DNA of 64,000 bases from Methylobacterium sp. AMS5 (GTDB lineage Bacteria; Pseudomonadota; Alphaproteobacteria; Rhizobiales; Beijerinckiaceae). Location: the NCBI RefSeq assembly GCF_001542815.1, contig NZ_CP006992.1, forward strand, positions 331,001 through 395,000. The letters are read 5' to 3'. Below are positions 60,698 through 64,000 of this stretch, piece after piece (position 1 is the stretch's first letter; each line of letters starts with the position of its first letter). A program made the position numbers and the translations under genes. The notes under the pieces were generated by a model that ran no database searches, was not told the origin of the DNA, and saw only the letters and a program-made list of their open reading frames with translations.

Positions 60698-60726
60698 TTG
60701 ACATCGTTCTTTAAAACGAACACTTC
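60698..60726 (+). promoter_or_regulatory. Candidate promoter and second dyad upstream of sbp
   Basis: ttgaca (60698-60703) is a good -35 element, 74 bases from the sbp start. The -10 at 17 bases spacing is poor (cacttc). The dyad gttctttaaaacgaac (60706-60721) lies in the spacer, so a bound protein would block transcription or help a poor -10 if an activator. Confidence 0.45.
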
Positions 60727-60771
60727 CTCACCATAGGCGGGTCGAAGCCCGCGATGTGGAGGCGAGACGAC

Positions 60772-61821
60772 GTGTTCGACGGACATCCGATCAAGCCCGG
60801 CGCGGTACCCTATCGGCGCGCGGTCCTTCTCGGTCTCGCCATGGCCGTCGGCCTTGCATCCGCCGGCAGCGCCCAGGCGCAGGGCGAGATCCTCAACGTC
60901 TCCTACGATCCGACGCGCGAACTCTACCGCGAGATCAACGCGGCCTTCGCCGAGGAGTGGAAGGCGAAGTCCGGCGAGACGATCACCGTGCGCGCCGCCC
61001 ATGGTGGTTCGGGCGCGCAGGCTCGTACCGTCATTGACGGCATCCCCGCGGATGTCGTGACCCTCGGCATCCCCTCCGACATTGATGCCATCGCCAAGAT
61101 TTCGAAGAAGATCCCGGCGGATTGGCGCACCAAGCTCCCGAACGAGGGCCTGCCCTACACCTCCACCGTCGTGTTCCTCGTCCGCAAGGGCAACCCGAAG
61201 GGCGTGAAGGACTGGGACGACCTGGCGAAGCCCGACGTGAAGGTCATCACCCCGAACCCGAAGACGTCGGCGGGCGGGCGCTGGAACTTCCTCGCGGCCT
61301 GGGGCTACGCCTACGAGCGGGACGGCCGGGACAAGGAGAAGGCCAATGCCTTCGTCGGCTCGCTCTACAAGAACGTGCCCGTGCTCGACACCGGCGCCCG
61401 CGGCTCGACCGTGACCTTCGCTCAACGCGGCCTCGGCGACGTGCTGCCGACCTGGGAGAACGAGGCCTTCCTCGTGCTGGAGGAGTTCGGCAAGGACAAG
61501 TTCGACATCGTCGTGCCGCCGACCTCGATCTATGCCGAGCCGCCGGTCGCCCTGGTCGAGGCCAACGTCGACAAGAAGGGCACCCGCAAGCAGGCCGAAG
61601 CCTATCTCCAGTTCCTCTACGGCGACCGGGCACAGGCGATCTTCGCCAAGCACCATTATCGCCCGATCAAGCGCGAGGCGGCCAAGCCCGAGGATCTCGC
61701 GCAACTTCCCGACATCAAGCTGTTCAAGATCGAGGATCTGCAAGGCTCCTGGGACGAGATCCAGAAGGCCAACTTCGACAATGGCGGCCTGTTCGACCAG
61801 TTGAGCCGGGCCGGGCGCTGA
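60772..61821 (+). CDS. sbp: Sulfate/thiosulfate-binding periplasmic protein
   Basis: This encodes 349 residues from a GTG at 60772. GGAGG lies about eight bases upstream, while the in-frame ATG at 60754 overlaps that ribosome site and has none of its own. A signal peptide ends at about residue 36 (GSAQAQG). The mature protein starts with the Sbp pattern NVSYDPTRELYREINAAF, and HGGSGAQARTVIDG, the PKTSAGGRWNFLAAWGY segment and DNGGLFDQL follow. It binds sulfate or thiosulfate and delivers it to CysTWA. It is first in the operon. Confidence 0.95.
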   Translation: MFDGHPIKPGAVPYRRAVLLGLAMAVGLASAGSAQAQGEILNVSYDPTRELYREINAAFAEEWKAKSGETITVRAAHGGSGAQARTVIDGIPADVVTLGIPSDIDAIAKISKKIPADWRTKLPNEGLPYTSTVVFLVRKGNPKGVKDWDDLAKPDVKVITPNPKTSAGGRWNFLAAWGYAYERDGRDKEKANAFVGSLYKNVPVLDTGARGSTVTFAQRGLGDVLPTWENEAFLVLEEFGKDKFDIVVPPTSIYAEPPVALVEANVDKKGTRKQAEAYLQFLYGDRAQAIFAKHHYRPIKREAAKPEDLAQLPDIKLFKIEDLQGSWDEIQKANFDNGGLFDQLSRAGR

Positions 61822-61825
61822 CCGC

Positions 61826-62680
61826 ATGGGCGAGTCCGTGAAACCTCGGCGTCGCTTCCGCCAGAGGAGCGTGATTCCCGGCTTCGGGCTCACGCTCGGC
61901 TACACGCTGACCTGCCTGAGCCTGATCGTGCTGCTGCCGCTGGCCACCCTCGTGGTGAAGGCGTCAGGTCTCGGCCTGACCGGCATCTGGGACGTCGCCA
62001 CCGATCCGCGCGTGGCCAGCGCGCTGCGCGTGAGCTTCGGCGTTTCGTTGCTCGCCGCGCTCACGGCCTCGGTCTTCGGCGGCATCGTCGCCTGGGTGCT
62101 GACCCGCTACGACTTCCCCGGCCGCAAACTCGCCGACGCCGTGGTCGATCTGCCCTTCGCCCTGCCCACGGCCGTGGCCGGCATTGCCCTCGCCTCGCTC
62201 TACGCACCCAACGGGCTCGTCGGCGCGCAACTCGCCCGAATCGGTATCGAGGCGGCTTACACGCCGGTCGGCATCTTCATCGCCATGGTGTTCATCGGTC
62301 TGCCGTTCGCCGTGCGCACGGTGCAGCCGCTGATCGCCGAGATCGACAAGGAGGTGGAGGAAGCCTCCGCCATCCTCGGCGCCTCACGGATCACGACGCT
62401 GACGCGGGTGGTGCTGCCGCCGCTGATCCCGGCGGTGCTGACCGGCTTCGCCCTCGCCTTCGCCCGCGGCGTCGGCGAGTACGGCTCGATCATCTTCATC
62501 GCGGGCAACCTGCCCTATGTCTCGGAGATCGCGCCGCTGCTCATCGTCATCAAGCTCTCGGAATTCGACTACGCGGGCGCAAGCGCCATCGCCGTGATCA
62601 TGCTGGCGATCTCCTTCGTGACCCTGCTCGCGATCAACCTGATCCAGGCCTGGAGCCGGCGGAGATTCGGCTATGTCTGA
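61826..62680 (+). CDS. cysT: Sulfate ABC transporter permease CysT
   Basis: This encodes 284 residues with six membrane helices. The ABC importer EAA loop is in [51 protein letters not shown], typical of CysT (CysU). It pairs with CysW to form the inner-membrane channel. Only four bases separate it from sbp, and its end overlaps the cysW start by eight bases, so the genes are tightly coupled. Confidence 0.95.
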   Translation: MGESVKPRRRFRQRSVIPGFGLTLGYTLTCLSLIVLLPLATLVVKASGLGLTGIWDVATDPRVASALRVSFGVSLLAALTASVFGGIVAWVLTRYDFPGRKLADAVVDLPFALPTAVAGIALASLYAPNGLVGAQLARIGIEAAYTPVGIFIAMVFIGLPFAVRTVQPLIAEIDKEVEEASAILGASRITTLTRVVLPPLIPAVLTGFALAFARGVGEYGSIIFIAGNLPYVSEIAPLLIVIKLSEFDYAGASAIAVIMLAISFVTLLAINLIQAWSRRRFGYV

Positions 62681-63575
62681 AGCGCTGGCGCAAGGCCCCG
62701 GCACGCCGCCGCCACACGAAGCGCTGCGGCTTCCCGCGAGCGTCGTCACCGAGCGGCGGATCGTGCGTTGGATACTGATCGCGGTCGCGCTGACCTTCCT
62801 CGGCCTCTTCCTCGTCCTGCCGCTCCTCACGGTGTTCGCGCAGGCTCTGGCCAAGGGCTGGGGCGCCTACCTCGCCGCCTTCTCCGAGCCCGACGCGCAG
62901 TCCGCGATCCGTCTGACCTTGATCGTCGCGGCGATCGCCGTGCCGTTCAACCTCGTCTTCGGGGTTGCGGCCTCCTGGGCCGTCGCCAAGTTCGAGTTCA
63001 GCGGCAAGAACCTCCTCGTCACGCTGATCGATCTGCCGTTTTCGGTCTCGCCGGTGGTATCCGGGCTGATCTACGTGCTGGTGTTCGGTTCGCGCGGCCT
63101 GTTCGGCCCGTTCCTCGTCGAGCACGACATCCAGATCATCTTCGCGGTGCCCGGCATCGTGCTCGCGACGATCTTCGTCACCTTCCCCTTCGTCGCCCGC
63201 CAGCTCATCCCGCTCATGCAGGAGCAGGGCACGGCGGAGGAAGAGGCGGCCCTCACCCTCGGCGCCTCCGGATGGCACGCCTTCCGGACTGTGACGTTAC
63301 CCAATATCCGCTGGGGCCTGCTCTACAGCGTCCTGCTCTGCAACGCCCGCGCGATGGGCGAGTTCGGCGCGGTCTCGGTCGTCTCCGGCCATATCCGCGG
63401 ACTCACCAATACGCTGCCGCTGCACGTGGAGATCCTCTACAATGAGTACAACTTCGTTGCCGCGTTCGCCGTCGCCTCTCTCCTTGCCGGGCTCGCTCTT
63501 GTCACCCTCGCCGTCAAATCCGTCCTCGAATGGCGCTACGCCGACGATATCGCGGCGGGGGCACGCCGCCACTGA
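62673..63575 (+). CDS. cysW: Sulfate ABC transporter permease CysW
   Basis: This encodes 300 residues with six membrane helices. The EAA loop reads [56 protein letters not shown], the CysW form with GHIRG. It is the partner of CysT. The gene starts inside the cysT 3' end and is followed after four bases by cysA. The C-terminal tail ends [11 protein letters not shown]. Confidence 0.95.
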   Translation: MSEALAQGPGTPPPHEALRLPASVVTERRIVRWILIAVALTFLGLFLVLPLLTVFAQALAKGWGAYLAAFSEPDAQSAIRLTLIVAAIAVPFNLVFGVAASWAVAKFEFSGKNLLVTLIDLPFSVSPVVSGLIYVLVFGSRGLFGPFLVEHDIQIIFAVPGIVLATIFVTFPFVARQLIPLMQEQGTAEEEAALTLGASGWHAFRTVTLPNIRWGLLYSVLLCNARAMGEFGAVSVVSGHIRGLTNTLPLHVEILYNEYNFVAAFAVASLLAGLALVTLAVKSVLEWRYADDIAAGARRH

Positions 63576-63579
63576 TCTG

Positions 63580-64000
63580 GTGGGAACGGCGACGGCGATC
63601 CGGATCGAGGACGTCTCGAAGACCTTCGAGACGGCGGCGGTGCTGCACGACTTCACGCTCGACGTGCGGGCGGGCGAATTGCTGGCGCTGCTCGGCCCCT
63701 CGGGCTCGGGCAAGACCACGTTGTTGCGCATCATCGCCGGGCTCGACTTCCCCGATCGCGGCCGGATCATCTTCGGCGGCGACGATGCCACGCAGGTGCC
63801 GGTGCAGCGGCGCGCCGTCGGCTTCGTCTTCCAGCACTATGCCCTGTTCAAGCACATGACGGTGGCACAGAACATCGCCTATGGGCTCAACGCCCGGAAG
63901 CGCTCCGAGCGACCGGACAAGGCCGAGATCAAACGCCGCGTCGGCAATCTGCTCGACCTGATCAAGCTCTCCGGCTTTGCCGACCGATATCCGAGCCAGC
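63580..64000 (+). CDS. cysA: Sulfate ABC transporter ATPase CysA, 3' end outside window
   Basis: The frame opens at a GTG at 63580 and runs off the window; about 140 residues are seen. Walker A is GPSGSGKTT at about residue 38, followed by the IIAGLDFPDRGRIIFGGDDATQ segment and the Q-loop VFQHYALFKHMTVAQNIAYGL. The product powers sulfate/thiosulfate uptake through CysTW. A GTG start four bases after cysW indicates coupling. The signature motif and C-terminal regulatory domain lie beyond the window. Confidence 0.93.
   Translation, partial: MGTATAIRIEDVSKTFETAAVLHDFTLDVRAGELLALLGPSGSGKTTLLRIIAGLDFPDRGRIIFGGDDATQVPVQRRAVGFVFQHYALFKHMTVAQNIAYGLNARKRSERPDKAEIKRRVGNLLDLIKLSGFADRYPSQ

Noticed and set aside
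60541..60771. SAM or other sulfur riboswitch ahead of sbp
   Set aside because: No recognisable riboswitch core; the leader has only the two short dyads.

Overview
The window is high-GC chromosomal DNA from an alphaproteobacterium. Gene content fits Hyphomicrobiales, and I lean towards Methylobacterium/Methylorubrum: a MucR-type regulator, a DUF6456 protein, PdhS-like sensor kinases, the acetate kinase and phosphoketolase pair, and genus-style intergenic repeats. The genus is inferred from recalled family resemblance, not from a search. Coding density is normal. There is no prophage, insertion sequence, CRISPR array, rRNA or plasmid backbone.

Layout. 1-5.6 kb: a truncated periplasmic TPR-like protein, a small secreted protein and oligopeptidase B, all minus. 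6-8.2 kb: a MucR regulator, a DUF6456 protein and SufE. 8.3-21.8 kb: a signalling block with a short PAS/HisKA_2-type kinase, a 1225-residue hybrid kinase, a single-PAS protein and a membrane PAS kinase, interleaved with glyoxalase I, an unassigned winged-helix-like protein and aminopeptidase N. 22-28.8 kb: arginase, glucose-6-phosphate dehydrogenase, a PilZ protein, CutA, NAD kinase, an SdhE-assembly-like DUF1674 protein and RsmB. 29-32.4 kb: a multi-TM protein, a divergent alpha-oxoamine synthase relative and a hypothetical protein. 32.7-38.1 kb: the fatty-acid synthesis block fabD-fabG-acpP-fabF followed by mltG. 38.1-41.2 kb: a GH65 disaccharide phosphorylase with a beta-phosphoglucomutase-like HAD protein, minus.

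42.1-50.8 kb is the most coherent unit: acetate kinase, a HlyD-type adaptor, a fused double-ATPase ABC-2 exporter subunit, a second ABC-2 permease, and phosphoketolase, all on the plus strand with tight spacing. Phosphoketolase makes acetyl phosphate and acetate kinase turns it into acetate and ATP, so the exporter sits inside a phosphoketolase bypass operon. The phosphoketolase gene has a one-base deletion near 49920 and is split into two frames. 50.9-60.5 kb: an FAD monooxygenase, tRNA-Gly(TCC), several very small membrane or secreted proteins, a CysZ/EI24-like membrane protein, a kelch-type propeller, an FAD amine oxidase, a membrane-anchored cyclic-nucleotide-binding protein, a cupin and a proline iminopeptidase-like hydrolase. 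60.7-64 kb: a sulfate ABC importer operon (sbp-cysT-cysW-cysA, the last cut by the window end), preceded by two matching inverted repeats that look like operators.

Three intergenic copies of a hairpin-forming repeat family lie at 52.1, 58.4 and 59.7 kb. I did not find a clearly undescribed multi-gene system. The best leads are the exporter inside the phosphoketolase operon, the paired dyads upstream of the sulfate operon, the membrane-anchored cNMP protein, and a MucR paralogue lacking two zinc ligands.
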